From: Bacteroidales bacterium
Lineage (GTDB): Bacteria; Bacteroidota; Bacteroidia; Bacteroidales; GCA-2748055
Reading direction: 5' to 3'
NCBI GenBank assembly: GCA_029210585.1
Contig: JARGFP010000004.1
Location: 78,244-142,243 of the forward strand
DNA length: 64,000 bases
A program made the position numbers and the translations under genes. Of the stretch, positions 25,347-35,130 are shown in pieces. The notes below the pieces were generated by a model. That model saw only the letters and a program-made list of their open reading frames with translations. It did no database searches and was not told the DNA's origin. How positions within the stretch are numbered: position 1 is the first letter of the stretch; each line of letters starts with the position of its first letter.

Positions 25347-27485
25347 ATGGCAACGCTGGAAAACATAAGAAGAAGGGCTGGAATACTTGTAATGGTTGTA
25401 ATCGGGCTTGCAATGCTCGGTTTCGTACTGGGTGATTTCAATATCAGGCCCTCCAATAAGGTCGCTGAGATCAACGGTACAACTTACGGAGTTGAAGAAT
25501 ACCGGGCAGAGCAACAAACCCTGATCAATTTTTATGAGATGAATTATGGTCAGAATCTCGATCAGCAGCTTGAACAGCAGATAGAGGACGAGACCTGGCG
25601 ACGCCTGGTGCGTAATTCCGTGATGGACGAATCCTATAACAGAACCGGCATCATGGTCAGCACCGACGAGCTGAAAGCCATGGTAGCAGGAGACCAGGCA
25701 GCCGGCATGGGTGCTCCCGGAGTAGCAGCGTTCAGCGAGCCACACCCGATCGTCCGCCAGATGTTTACCAACCCGGAGACAGGTGAATTCAACAGGTTCA
25801 TCATGATCAACTATTTCAACTCCCTTGACCAGGAACAGTTTGCACAGGAGAAAGCACGCTGGCTGTTCATCGAGAATGAAATTGTTGAAGAACGCAAAAA
25901 CCAGAAATACATCACGCTCATCAGCAAGGGCCTCCGCCCATCACAACTGGAAGTCCGTGACCACCACATGGCTACCGGCAAACGCGTGGATTTCAGTTAT
26001 GTTGCCAGGAATTTTACTTCCGTGCCTGACGAAGAGATAACGGTATCCGAAGCAGACCTGAAAGCCTACTACAAGGAGCATATCGAACTGTATGCATCCG
26101 AAGAATCCCGAACCATCGAGTACGTTGTTTTCGAAGTCGTTCCCAGTGAGGCAGATGATGCAAATGCAGAATTATGGACCGTCCAGACGAAAAGTGAATT
26201 TGCCAGGACCAGTGAACAAAACCTGGTTTCCTATGTGAACGGTATCTCTGACGAACCCTTCGACCCAACATACTACAGCACAGATGAGCTGGACCCGCTG
26301 CTCAGGGATTCGCTGCTGACATTGCCTGTGGGAGAGGTATTCGGTCCCTATTTTGAAGACAATGCATACAAGCTTTCCAGGGTGAAAGAACTGCAGATGC
26401 GTCCCGATTCAGTCAGGGCACGGCACATCCTCATCGGTTATGCCGAGATCGGAGATATGAGGCGGGCCGAAGAGATCGCCGACAGTCTCATGACCGTTAT
26501 TGAGAATGGTGGCAATTTCAATGCACTCGCCATGGAATATTCCTCCGATGAATCCAACCGTGCCATAGGCGGCGACCTGGGATGGTTCGAGGAAGGTGTG
26601 ATGGAAACACCCTTCAACAACGCATGTTTCTCCAATGAAACAGGTGATCTTGTGAAAGCTGAAACACGTTTTGGCGTCCACATCATCAGGATAGAGAACC
26701 AGAGCCGGCCCGTTGAAAAGGCACAGGTTGCAACGATCGTGCACACGGTCATTCCAACCAACCAGACCGACCAGGAATACTATAACAGGGCAGTGAAATT
26801 CCGCGGAAAAGCCACAAATGTGGAGAAATTCGAGGAACAGGCAAAAGAATACGGACTGGATCCGAGGATTGTACCGAATATCACCAAAGACCAGCGGACC
26901 ATCCCCGGACTGGGCAGCCCTGTGAACATGATCGGCTGGGCCTTCTCTGCCGAACAGGGAGATGTGAGCTCCATCTTTGAAGTAGAGGACCAGTATATCG
27001 TTGCTGCACTTACCGAGGTGAAGGAAGATGGATATTCTGCTTTCGAGGATGTCCGTTCGGAAGTGGAACTTGCCGTGAAAAAACGAAAGAAAGGCGAGGC
27101 CATTTTTGCAGCCATGCAGGAGGATCTCCAAAATGCGAGCGACCTTGCAGCATTTGCCCGGGCCCGGGGACTTGAGATCAGCGAAGCCAGCCAGGTCCAG
27201 TTTGCCAATACCTTTGTTTCGGGAATCGGAATGGAACCCTTTATTGTTGGTGCTGCCATGACTCTGCCTGTTGAAACACTTGCAGGACCCTACATTGGAG
27301 AGAACAGCGTGTTCGTTCTCAGTGTAACCAACAGGGATGAAGCCGATCCGGATGCCAACCTGGACGCAGTGGAAAACAGGCTCAATTTCTCCCTGCAGTC
27401 AAGAACAACCTACGAAGCCTACAATGCCATGCTGGAAGCAGCAAATATTGTTGACAACAGGCTGAAGGTGTTTTACGGAAGGTAA
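25347..27485 (+). CDS. PpiD/SurA-type periplasmic peptidyl-prolyl isomerase
   Basis: A 712-residue membrane-anchored chaperone. One N-terminal transmembrane helix (GILVMVVIGLAMLGFVLG), a SurA-like N-terminal chaperone domain (VAEINGTTYGVEEYRAEQQ), and one clear parvulin domain near residues 350-450 (SVRARHILIGYAEIGD ... EYSSDESNRAIGGDLGWFEEGVM ... FGVHIIRIEN). The rest is a second, more divergent helical/parvulin-like region. It is predicted to help outer-membrane proteins fold, which fits the upstream outer-membrane protein and lptC genes. The start is the first ATG, 12 residues before the membrane helix. Confidence 0.9.
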   Translation: MATLENIRRRAGILVMVVIGLAMLGFVLGDFNIRPSNKVAEINGTTYGVEEYRAEQQTLINFYEMNYGQNLDQQLEQQIEDETWRRLVRNSVMDESYNRTGIMVSTDELKAMVAGDQAAGMGAPGVAAFSEPHPIVRQMFTNPETGEFNRFIMINYFNSLDQEQFAQEKARWLFIENEIVEERKNQKYITLISKGLRPSQLEVRDHHMATGKRVDFSYVARNFTSVPDEEITVSEADLKAYYKEHIELYASEESRTIEYVVFEVVPSEADDANAELWTVQTKSEFARTSEQNLVSYVNGISDEPFDPTYYSTDELDPLLRDSLLTLPVGEVFGPYFEDNAYKLSRVKELQMRPDSVRARHILIGYAEIGDMRRAEEIADSLMTVIENGGNFNALAMEYSSDESNRAIGGDLGWFEEGVMETPFNNACFSNETGDLVKAETRFGVHIIRIENQSRPVEKAQVATIVHTVIPTNQTDQEYYNRAVKFRGKATNVEKFEEQAKEYGLDPRIVPNITKDQRTIPGLGSPVNMIGWAFSAEQGDVSSIFEVEDQYIVAALTEVKEDGYSAFEDVRSEVELAVKKRKKGEAIFAAMQEDLQNASDLAAFARARGLEISEASQVQFANTFVSGIGMEPFIVGAAMTLPVETLAGPYIGENSVFVLSVTNRDEADPDANLDAVENRLNFSLQSRTTYEAYNAMLEAANIVDNRLKVFYGR

Positions 27486-27550
27486 CAGGTTTTCTGTATA
27501 GCTGTCGACATTGTTCAGTGGCTGGATCATAATATTCGAGATCAAGGCGC

Positions 27551-27604
27551 GTAAAAATTTTATACCGCAGTATACTGACGTATTCGAGGATATAAAATTT
27601 TTAC
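27551..27604. repeat. Palindromic intergenic element between ppiD and ftsZ
   Basis: A perfect 14-bp inverted repeat (gtaaaaattttata at 27551-27564 and its complement at 27591-27604) surrounds a 26-nt loop that contains the perfect palindrome cagtatactg (27568-27577). The two flanking genes converge here, so it may end both transcripts; its form also resembles REP/MITE-type dispersed repeats. Confidence 0.75.
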
Positions 27605-27641
27605 AGTAACGAAGATATCGGACATTATGGACAGACAATGT

Positions 27642-29066
27642 TTAATCTACATTGTCGTGCAGGTAGGAATTATCCTGCCGCAGCTTCGGTTTCTCCTCCT
27701 CGTCATCTGTAAGCCTGTACCTCGATACCTCTTCATTCTCAGAATGTTTTTCAGGATCGAGTTTCAGTTTTTTCCTGACATATGCAGGTACATTTTCCAT
27801 CTCATCGATCTCGCTGTCCTTCGAACGGGCAGTATAGCCGGCTTCTTTCAGGCGTTCGTGGGTTTCCCTGAGACTCCGGACGCGCTCCGCAAGCTTGCGC
27901 TCCTTCTCCCCCTGTCCGGCACTATCGGTGCCTTTATCCATCAGGATGTATTCCTCGGACCTTCTTTCCGGCTCCGAATCTTCGAAATTGAAGCGTTGCT
28001 GCAACGGGCGCCTGGCAGCAGCATCCGAACGGTCCTTCCCGTCACGCAGCGGCACAAAATCGATGGGCTTTTTGTCTACGTATACATCCAGTATATTGTT
28101 CATCTTGAACCCCGTGGCGATGACGGTCACTCCGATCTTTTCCTCCAGGTTCGGATCATGCCCCATGCCCCAGATCAGCGAACTTTCCCTGGAAGAGGAG
28201 GCGACCACGTAATCGGTGATCTCCGAGATCTCGTCCATGGTGATCTCCTTATTTCCTGAAGTAATATTCAGCAATATACTCCTGGCCCCCGTAATCTCGT
28301 TGTTGTTCAGCAAGGGAGAGGTCAGCGCCGCTTCTATGGCCCTGATGGCACGGTCTTCCCCTTCCGCAGTGGCCGATCCCATGATCGCTCCACCGCTGTC
28401 GGTCATCACGGTCTGCACATCTGCGAAATCCACATTCACATACCCCGGAACGGTAATGATCTCTGCAATCCCCTTTGCAGCAGAAGCCAGGACATCGTCG
28501 GCCCTGGAAAAGGCTTCGCTGAGCGTGAGATTGCCATATATTTCCCGCAGTTTTTCATTTTTGATCACCAGCAGGGAATCCACATGGTCCTTGAGCTCGC
28601 TGATCCCATTGATGGCATGGTTGATGCGCTCAGGACCTTCAAATCCAAAAGGTATGGTAACGATCCCAACGGTAAGGATGCCCATCTCCCTGGCAGCCTT
28701 CGCAATCACCGGGGCGGCACCTGTACCGGTTCCGCCGCCCATCCCGGCGGTAATGAACGCCATGTTGGTATTGGCCTCGAGCACCTCCTTGATCAGGTCC
28801 AGGCTCTCCAGGGCAGCCTGTCTCCCGATATCGGGCTTGCTGCCGGCTCCCCTTCCTTCGGTCAGGTTCTCTCCCAACTGCAGTTTCACCGAAACCGGGC
28901 TCTTGGCAAGCGCCTGTGCATCGGTATTACACACTACAAAATTCACATCCCTTATGCCTTTGTCAAACATATGGTTGACAGCGTTTCCGCCGCCTCCTCC
29001 CACACCGATCACCTTGATGATCGATGACCTTTCCGGTGCCAGGTCAAAATTCAGTATATCACTCAT
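27642..29066 (-). CDS. ftsZ: Cell division GTPase FtsZ
   Basis: Tubulin homologue of 474 residues that forms the division ring. IIKVIGVGGGGGNAVNHM, the tubulin signature GGGTGTG at residues 110-116, GILTVGIVTIPF and the T7 region (YVNVDFADVQTVMTDSGGAIMGS) are intact. After residue ~330 comes a long acidic/basic linker (ERRSEEYILMDKG, SLRETHERLKEAGY) usual in this phylum, and a short C-terminus (SYLHDNVD). It is the last gene of the dcw cluster, 35 nt after ftsA, and converges on ppiD. Confidence 0.98.
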   Translation of the reverse strand: MSDILNFDLAPERSSIIKVIGVGGGGGNAVNHMFDKGIRDVNFVVCNTDAQALAKSPVSVKLQLGENLTEGRGAGSKPDIGRQAALESLDLIKEVLEANTNMAFITAGMGGGTGTGAAPVIAKAAREMGILTVGIVTIPFGFEGPERINHAINGISELKDHVDSLLVIKNEKLREIYGNLTLSEAFSRADDVLASAAKGIAEIITVPGYVNVDFADVQTVMTDSGGAIMGSATAEGEDRAIRAIEAALTSPLLNNNEITGARSILLNITSGNKEITMDEISEITDYVVASSSRESSLIWGMGHDPNLEEKIGVTVIATGFKMNNILDVYVDKKPIDFVPLRDGKDRSDAAARRPLQQRFNFEDSEPERRSEEYILMDKGTDSAGQGEKERKLAERVRSLRETHERLKEAGYTARSKDSEIDEMENVPAYVRKKLKLDPEKHSENEEVSRYRLTDDEEEKPKLRQDNSYLHDNVD

Positions 29067-29101
29067 AGCTATATTATTTAACGTTCCAGGGGTTCGTAGT
29101 C

Positions 29102-30433
29102 CTACATTTTCACGTCGCTCTCATCAAAAATATTGTTCAGGTGGTGTTTCAGACTTTCAAGCATCTTGCCTCCCTTGAACCGGTCTTTCATTTTTTTCTT
29201 CCCGAGGTCTTCCACCTCTTCCGGTACGGTATCTTCCCCGGAAATGGCAGCCACTTCCAGCGACTCTTTCTTCTGTTCATAGATTTCCAGGCCCTTCAGC
29301 AACAATCCCAGCGAGGTACTGTACATGGGCTGGTTGATCTCCTCGGGGGTATCTGCAGCCAAACGCTCATTGGGATAACCGATCCTGACATCCATGCCCG
29401 TCTTGAATTTGACCAGCTGGTTGAGGTTCTTCAGCATCGCTCCGCCGCCCGTAAGCACAATCCCGGCGCTCAGTTTCTCCATGTATCCTGAATTCTCAAT
29501 CTCGTAGATCACTGCATCGATGATCTCCTCCATGCGGGACTGGATGATATAGGCCAGGCTCTTGAAGCTGATCTCCTTCGGGTCACGCCCGGAAATCCCG
29601 GGTATGGTCACCACCTTGTCCTCATTGGCAAGGTCGCCGAGGGCAGAACCGAACTGTACCTTCAGTGATTCCGCCTGGCGCTGGAGAATAGAACAACCCT
29701 CCTTGATGTCCCTGGTCACCACGTTCCCTCCGAAGGGGATCACGGCGGTATGCCGGATCACATCGTCATAATACACTGCCACATCGGTGGTTCCGCCCCC
29801 GATGTCTACCAGTGCAACACCGGCTTCCATCTCGTCTTCGGTAAGTACCGCGGCACTGGAAGCCAGCGGTTCCAGGATGAGCTGGTTCACCTTCAGTCCC
29901 ACCCGCCTGATGCATTTTTCGATGTTGCGTGCCGAGGAGATCTGCCCGATGACGATATGAAAATTGGCTTCCAGTCTTTTCCCGAACATCCCCACGGGGT
30001 TTTTCACACCGGTTTCATTGTCCACGATGTAATTCTGTGGCAGAACATGGATGATCTCCTCCCCCACATCCACGGGGATCTTGTACATGTCCTCGATCAG
30101 TGCCTGGAGATCCTCCCGGGTAATCTCGTCCTCGTAGGAATCGCGGTTCACATAGCCCCGGTTGCGAACTGATTTGATATGCTGACCGGCAATGCCGACA
30201 AATACCTCGGAAAAATGCAGTCCCGACTGTGCCTGTGCCTCGGTGATTGTTTGCTGAATGGCATGTACCGTCTCTTCGATGTTCAGCACCACGCCCCGTT
30301 TTACACCCTTGGAGGCAGACCTGCTGATTCCAAGTACTTCGAGCCTGTCATGCTCGTTCAGCCGACCGATCAGGCTAACGATCTTGGTCGTACCAATGTC
30401 AATTGCTGCTACAATTCGATTTTCTTGCGCCAT
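29102..30433 (-). CDS. ftsA: Cell division protein FtsA
   Basis: Actin-like protein of 443 residues that tethers FtsZ to the membrane. IVAAIDIGTTKIVSLIGRL (phosphate-1), the 1C/SHS2 region (VFVGIAGQHIKSVRNRGYVNR), VALVDIGGGTTDVAVYYDD (phosphate-2) and GIVLTGGGAMLKNL (adenosine) are clear. The C-terminus is basic and amphipathic (LKHHLNNIFDE), which fits membrane attachment. It lies 5 nt after ftsQ. Confidence 0.97.
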   Translation of the reverse strand: MAQENRIVAAIDIGTTKIVSLIGRLNEHDRLEVLGISRSASKGVKRGVVLNIEETVHAIQQTITEAQAQSGLHFSEVFVGIAGQHIKSVRNRGYVNRDSYEDEITREDLQALIEDMYKIPVDVGEEIIHVLPQNYIVDNETGVKNPVGMFGKRLEANFHIVIGQISSARNIEKCIRRVGLKVNQLILEPLASSAAVLTEDEMEAGVALVDIGGGTTDVAVYYDDVIRHTAVIPFGGNVVTRDIKEGCSILQRQAESLKVQFGSALGDLANEDKVVTIPGISGRDPKEISFKSLAYIIQSRMEEIIDAVIYEIENSGYMEKLSAGIVLTGGGAMLKNLNQLVKFKTGMDVRIGYPNERLAADTPEEINQPMYSTSLGLLLKGLEIYEQKKESLEVAAISGEDTVPEEVEDLGKKKMKDRFKGGKMLESLKHHLNNIFDESDVKM

Positions 30434-30438
30434 AATAT

Positions 30439-31221
30439 TTAACGTTTAGTACAGATTATCTGGTTTGAATATTTAAGATCTATTTTGTCGTATGTATTCC
30501 ATCCGTATTGCCTGAGTCCCTGGTCGTACAGCAGTTTCAGGTTCCTGAGCTTGGTTGCGTAATCATCAAGTGTGCCGAATTCGATCTGGTGCGCCCCTAC
30601 CCTTGGGATCAGTTCATACTGTCCATCCCTGCCACGGTACACCTGGACGATTTGCCTGTTCCAGAAAGGATGCCGGGTTACTTTCCCGGCAAACCCGATC
30701 AACTGTTTCAGCTCCTCGTCGGCCGACAGGTCTGCGATGCGCATTCCGGTGGCATCGGTTGTCTCTGCGAAGGAAAGATCGCCGGTAACGAGCAGGACCA
30801 TGGGTGAATAATGCTCCGAGAGGGGGAGCATCCGTCCATCATCGTCGATATAGTATCCTTCCCTGCCATCGGGCATCACCCGCAACAGGGGTTTCCGTTG
30901 TACGATATCCACATAGAGGTTGCCATCCACGTCAACATACACCTCGGCATTTTCAACATAGGGATCATGCTCCAGTTGTTCTTCCAGGTCACGGGTAGGG
31001 ATCCCTTCCACGGGATAGCCATGGAGTTCCATGCCTGCGGCCATGATCTGTTCGCGAACCGAAAGATTGGTAACAAAACGCACCTCACTGCTGTCGGTGA
31101 TATTCACAATGATCTGCTTGCACAACACGCGTTCATTGCTGCCGGAAACGAATCCCAGTATTACTGTGAACCAGGCTCCAAGCGCCAGCCATAGGACGAT
31201 ATGTGTAATTTTCCGAATCAT
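30439..31221 (-). CDS. ftsQ: Cell division protein FtsQ
   Basis: Bitopic protein of 260 residues: an N-terminal membrane helix (IVLWLALGAWFTVILGFV), a POTRA-like domain (DLEEQLEHDPYVENAEVYVDVDGNLYVDIVQRKPLLRV), YYIDDDGRMLPLSEHYSPMVLLVTGDL, and a beta domain. It links the early and late divisome. The gene overlaps the murC end by 4 nt (ATGA-type). Confidence 0.9.
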   Translation of the reverse strand: MIRKITHIVLWLALGAWFTVILGFVSGSNERVLCKQIIVNITDSSEVRFVTNLSVREQIMAAGMELHGYPVEGIPTRDLEEQLEHDPYVENAEVYVDVDGNLYVDIVQRKPLLRVMPDGREGYYIDDDGRMLPLSEHYSPMVLLVTGDLSFAETTDATGMRIADLSADEELKQLIGFAGKVTRHPFWNRQIVQVYRGRDGQYELIPRVGAHQIEFGTLDDYATKLRNLKLLYDQGLRQYGWNTYDKIDLKYSNQIICTKR

Positions 31222-32588
31222 TTTCTTTCCATCCAGGATTTCAGGGGTTCCACCAACCTGTCAATATCACCTGCCCCCATGGTAAGGAGCACTTCGGGAT
31301 TCCTTTCCTTCAAAACATTCATCAGTTGTTCGTATTTGATCAGCACCTTTTCTGCCAGCTGTACCTCCCTGAATATTATCCCGGAGGTAATGCCCTGTAT
31401 GGGCGCTTCCCTGGCAGGATAGATGTCCAGGAGGATCAGTTCATCCAGCATGGACAAGCTGGCACCGAACGCCTCCGCCAGGTCCCTTGTCCGCGTGAAA
31501 AGGTGCGGCTGGAAGATCCCCGTGATCTTTTTGCCGGGAAAGATTTCACGTACTGAACCGATGAAGGCCTTCAGTTCCTCCGGGTGGTGCGCATAATCGT
31601 CGATATATACCCGGTCCTCATTCCAGACCTGCACATCGAAGCGTCGTTTCACTCCCCTGAATCCTTCCAGTGCTGACGAGATTTTTTCGAGTGGCACGCC
31701 CGACTGGTCGGCGACGGCGATGGCTGCCAGGGCATTTTCAACATTGACCAGTCCGGGCACACCCAGGGAGGTTTCGAAAATATCCATCGGGGTCCTGACT
31801 GTGAAATGGTATTTGCCCATCACGGATTTCCGGCTGGAGACATAATAATCGGCATCCGGGTTGTCCAGCGCATAGGTGAACACCTCCAGGTGGCCGGGGA
31901 TCTGAAGCTCCAGCCCGTGTTTGATCACGAGCTTGCCCTTTTCACTTACCTGGTCAAGAAATTTTTCAAATCCCTCCAGCAGGTTCCGGCGTGTTCCATA
32001 AATATCCATGTGGTCATCATCCACCGAGGTCACAACGGCGATCTTTGGGAACAGTGTCAGGAATGACCTGTCGTATTCATCCGCCTCCGCGATTATGGTA
32101 TCGGAGATTGGATGGATCACAATGTTGCTGTTGAAATTTTTTGATATCCCGCCGAGGAACGCATTGCAGCCAATGGATGCATCGCTCATTACATGTGCCA
32201 GCATGGTGGATACCGATGTTTTTCCATGGGTGCCTGCAACGCCGATGCCATGACCTGCATTGAACACTTCTCCAAGCGCCGTAGAGCGCTTGATCACCCT
32301 GAAACCATGGTCGTGGAAATAGTTCAGTTCGCTGTTCTGTTCCGATACGGCAGGGGTATAGATCACCAGCGTCCGTTCCGGATCCCTGAATGCGCGGGGA
32401 ATCATGGCGTGTTGGTCGAGAAAATGAATATCGATCCCTTCCCGCGCCAGCTGGTCCGTCAGCTCCGTACTGGTACGGTCATACCCGGCAACGTTCTTTC
32501 CGCGGTGACGGAAAAACCGGGCCAGGGCGCTCATACCGATGCCGCCGATCCCAACAAAATAGACACTATCAAGGTTTGCCCAAATCAT
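31218..32588 (-). CDS. murC: UDP-N-acetylmuramate--L-alanine ligase
   Basis: First Mur ligase of 456 residues, adding L-Ala to UDP-MurNAc. VYFVGIGGIGMSALARF (UDP binding), VAGTHGKTSVSTMLAHVM (ATP loop), EADEYDRSFL, VTSVDDDHMDIYG and YIDDYAHHPEELKA identify MurC rather than MurD/E/F. Overlaps murG and ftsQ by 4 nt each. Confidence 0.97.
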   Translation of the reverse strand: MIWANLDSVYFVGIGGIGMSALARFFRHRGKNVAGYDRTSTELTDQLAREGIDIHFLDQHAMIPRAFRDPERTLVIYTPAVSEQNSELNYFHDHGFRVIKRSTALGEVFNAGHGIGVAGTHGKTSVSTMLAHVMSDASIGCNAFLGGISKNFNSNIVIHPISDTIIAEADEYDRSFLTLFPKIAVVTSVDDDHMDIYGTRRNLLEGFEKFLDQVSEKGKLVIKHGLELQIPGHLEVFTYALDNPDADYYVSSRKSVMGKYHFTVRTPMDIFETSLGVPGLVNVENALAAIAVADQSGVPLEKISSALEGFRGVKRRFDVQVWNEDRVYIDDYAHHPEELKAFIGSVREIFPGKKITGIFQPHLFTRTRDLAEAFGASLSMLDELILLDIYPAREAPIQGITSGIIFREVQLAEKVLIKYEQLMNVLKERNPEVLLTMGAGDIDRLVEPLKSWMERK

Positions 32589-33703
32589 GCGCGTTTCAAT
32601 AAGTTGGTTACTATGCCGGCGATGCGTTCCGACGCATCCGGAATGGCCAGCTTTTTAATGTTCTCCGACAATTCTGCTTTCCTCTGCGTATCATACAGCA
32701 ATTGAATTGCAGTACCGATCAATTCGCTCCTCGCATCCCTGTCATGTACCAGGATCCCTGCATTCGCGTCTGTCAGGTAACGCGCATTGCGCGTCTGGTG
32801 GTCCTCAGCCACATTGGGAGAAGGCACCAGGATCACCGGTTTGCCGATCACGCACAGCTCCGAGATCGTCCCGGCCCCCGCACGAGAAATGACCAGGTCG
32901 GCCACCTGGAATGCACGGTTCATCTCCCTGATGAAAGGCAGCAGGACGATGTTCTTCGCCCAGCTCTGCTGCAATGACAGCCTGGCCGCTTCGTGGTAAT
33001 ATTTTCCCGACTGCCAGATCAGTTGTGCACCGGAGGAATCGATCTCCCCGATGTGTTCCATCACACTTTCATTCAGTGTCCTGGCCCCGCCGCTGCCCCC
33101 GATCAGCAGCATCACCCTGCGTGAAGGATCCAGCCCGAAATGACGGAAGCTGGCATCCCGCTCTTCTGCCGGAAGAAGCAGGTCCTGGCGCACCGGGTTA
33201 CCGGTGAGAATGATCTTTTCCGCCGGGAAATACCGCTCCATTCCCTTGTAGGCCACACAGATCTGTTCGGCCGATTTTGCCAGGATCCTGTTGGTTACCC
33301 CGGCGTAGGAATTCTGTTCCTGCAGTACCACGGGTACTTTTCGCCTGGCCGCCGCTTTCACGATCGGTCCGCTTGCATATCCGCCCACACCGATGGCAAG
33401 GTGCGGATCAAAGGTGCGGACCAGCTTCCGTGACAGCTGCATACTGCGTATCAATTTGAAGAAGAAAGTGATATTCTTCCACGTGATCTTTCTCTGGAAA
33501 CCGGCCACGGGAAGCCCTGTAATTTTGTAGCCTGCCTCGGGCACTTTTTCCATCTCTATCTTTCCCCTGGCACCGACAAACAGGAACGAGACGGCATCGC
33601 CCAACACATTGCCAATGGCATTTGCAATGGAAATAGCCGGGAAAATATGTCCCCCGGTACCACCGCCGCCGATAATGACCCTGTATTTATTTGTCTCCTT
33701 CAT
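32585..33703 (-). CDS. murG: UDP-GlcNAc:lipid I N-acetylglucosaminyltransferase
   Basis: Peripheral membrane glycosyltransferase of 372 residues that makes lipid II. VIIGGGGTGGHIFPAISIA (N-terminal G-loop), GVGGYASGPIVKAA, EQNSYAGVTNRIL, LIGGSGGARTLNE and ISRAGAGTISELCVIGKPVILVPSP (UDP-GlcNAc site) are all present. It overlaps the ftsW end by 17 nt. Confidence 0.97.
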   Translation of the reverse strand: MKETNKYRVIIGGGGTGGHIFPAISIANAIGNVLGDAVSFLFVGARGKIEMEKVPEAGYKITGLPVAGFQRKITWKNITFFFKLIRSMQLSRKLVRTFDPHLAIGVGGYASGPIVKAAARRKVPVVLQEQNSYAGVTNRILAKSAEQICVAYKGMERYFPAEKIILTGNPVRQDLLLPAEERDASFRHFGLDPSRRVMLLIGGSGGARTLNESVMEHIGEIDSSGAQLIWQSGKYYHEAARLSLQQSWAKNIVLLPFIREMNRAFQVADLVISRAGAGTISELCVIGKPVILVPSPNVAEDHQTRNARYLTDANAGILVHDRDARSELIGTAIQLLYDTQRKAELSENIKKLAIPDASERIAGIVTNLLKRA

Positions 33704-34922
33704 GCACTGATTCTTCCATTAAATCTTGTCCTGCAACCTGTTCTGCTGCAACCTGTTCTGAGTTTTCTTTTTCTGCTGCCTCATCATCCGCCTGCGCTGC
33801 CATTTCCTTTTCGACTCCCCAGCTGATGCTGAGGATCATGCCCAGCGCCATACTTGTGAAAAGCATGGACGATCCACCCATACTGACCAATGGCAGGGTC
33901 TGGCCCGTCACCGGCAGCAATCCCACGGCAACCCCCATGTTTACAAATGCCTGGAATACCAGGCCGAGTGAGAGGCCAAAGGCCAGGAATGCCCCGAAGG
34001 TGCTTTTCGTTCGCCTGACGATCAGGCCGGTCCTGAACAGCAGCCACAGGTACATAAATATCAGGAGCAGTCCCCCGATGATCGATCCGTACTCCTCGAT
34101 GATGATCGCAAAGATGAAATCGGAATATGGGTGGGGCAACAACATTCTTTGTGTGCTGGTGCCCGGTCCGTTGGGCAGTATACCGCCCCTTACGATGGCC
34201 ACCTTGGCCTGGTCTGCCTGGAAATTATCTCCCTTCCCGGTCACATAGCGTTCGATGCGGTTTTTCCAGGTGGTGATCCTTCCCTCCCTACTCATCGCCG
34301 TGGAAAGCAGCAGGAACAAAGCAAGTCCGGCAATACCCGTACCCACGAACAGGGCCAGGTACCTGGTGGGAATTCGACCGATAAACAGCAGGATGAATGA
34401 TACCGTGAAAACGATCGCTGCCGTCGACAGGTTGGAAGGCAGGATGAGGATGCACACCAGGGAGATGGCGCCGATCAGCTTCAGGAACACCCCTTTGAAA
34501 TCCTGCAGGTTGTTCTGGTTGTTTCCCAAAACCCGTGCGAGATACATGATCAAGGCAAATTTTGCGAATTCCGATGGCTGAAAGGTATTACTGGTGCCCG
34601 GAATGGCTAGCCAGCGGTTGGCTTCATTGATATCCTGCCCTTTGATCAGGGTGATCACAAGGAGTACGATGGCACCCAGCAGAAAAGGGATCGACAATTT
34701 GCTGAAGATGCGGTAAGGGATCATCTGGAAGAGAATAATCACAGTCAGGCCGAGAATGATGTATTTGAACTGCCTGAACAGGTAGTAAAAGGTATCACCC
34801 GACACTTTCGTATAGGCCAGTGACCCGGTAGAGCTGTACACCGACAATAGCGATACAACGCTCAGTATGATGATCACTGTCCAGATCACCCTGTCGCCCC
34901 GTATGTATTTAAGTGCATTCAT
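33687..34922 (-). CDS. ftsW: Septal peptidoglycan polymerase FtsW
   Basis: SEDS-family polytopic protein of 411 residues with about ten membrane helices. Landmarks: SVVSLLSVYSSTGSLAY, NEANRWLAIPG, QPSEFAKFALIMYLA, HPYSDFIFAIIIEEYG, GLLPVTGQTLPLVSMGGSSML. It polymerises glycan strands together with the transpeptidase encoded upstream. The hydrophilic C-terminal tail after the last helix contains a 5-residue in-frame duplication (EQVAA/EQVAG) from a 15-bp tandem repeat at 33731-33760. Confidence 0.96.
   Translation of the reverse strand: MNALKYIRGDRVIWTVIIILSVVSLLSVYSSTGSLAYTKVSGDTFYYLFRQFKYIILGLTVIILFQMIPYRIFSKLSIPFLLGAIVLLVITLIKGQDINEANRWLAIPGTSNTFQPSEFAKFALIMYLARVLGNNQNNLQDFKGVFLKLIGAISLVCILILPSNLSTAAIVFTVSFILLFIGRIPTRYLALFVGTGIAGLALFLLLSTAMSREGRITTWKNRIERYVTGKGDNFQADQAKVAIVRGGILPNGPGTSTQRMLLPHPYSDFIFAIIIEEYGSIIGGLLLIFMYLWLLFRTGLIVRRTKSTFGAFLAFGLSLGLVFQAFVNMGVAVGLLPVTGQTLPLVSMGGSSMLFTSMALGMILSISWGVEKEMAAQADDEAAEKENSEQVAAEQVAGQDLMEESVHEGDK
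33731..33760. repeat. 15-bp tandem duplication in the ftsW tail
   Basis: ctgcaacctgttctg twice in direct succession (33731-33745, 33746-33760), in frame, close to the 3' end of ftsW. Confidence 0.95.
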
Positions 34923-34963
34923 CTGTTACTTTAGTTCCTGTTTTTTTTCAGGTATATTCCTTC

Positions 34964-35067
34964 GTTATGTTCCCTCGTTACGCTCTTTCGTTATGTTCCT
35001 TCATTACGCTCTTTCGTTATGTTCCTTCGTTACGCTCTTTCGTTACGCTCTTTCATTACGTTCCTTC
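34964..35067. repeat. 13-bp tandem array between murD and ftsW
   Basis: Eight successive copies of a 13-bp unit, consensus gttaYgYtcYttc, at 34964-35067. The whole 230-nt gap between murD and ftsW (34923-35152) is otherwise empty except for a T-run near 34941-34948 and the murD-tail duplication. The array interrupts an otherwise tightly packed cluster. Confidence 0.95.
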
Positions 35068-35130
35068 GTTCCTGTCCCTTTTGATCCTCCCCACGGCATT
35101 TCTGAAAAATTCCGGACGGTAACCAAATCA

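Noticed and set aside
28216-29178. A 320-codon plus-strand open frame opposite ftsZ
   Set aside because: Ser/Leu/Pro-rich, no motif, and fully antisense to the FtsZ GTPase domain.
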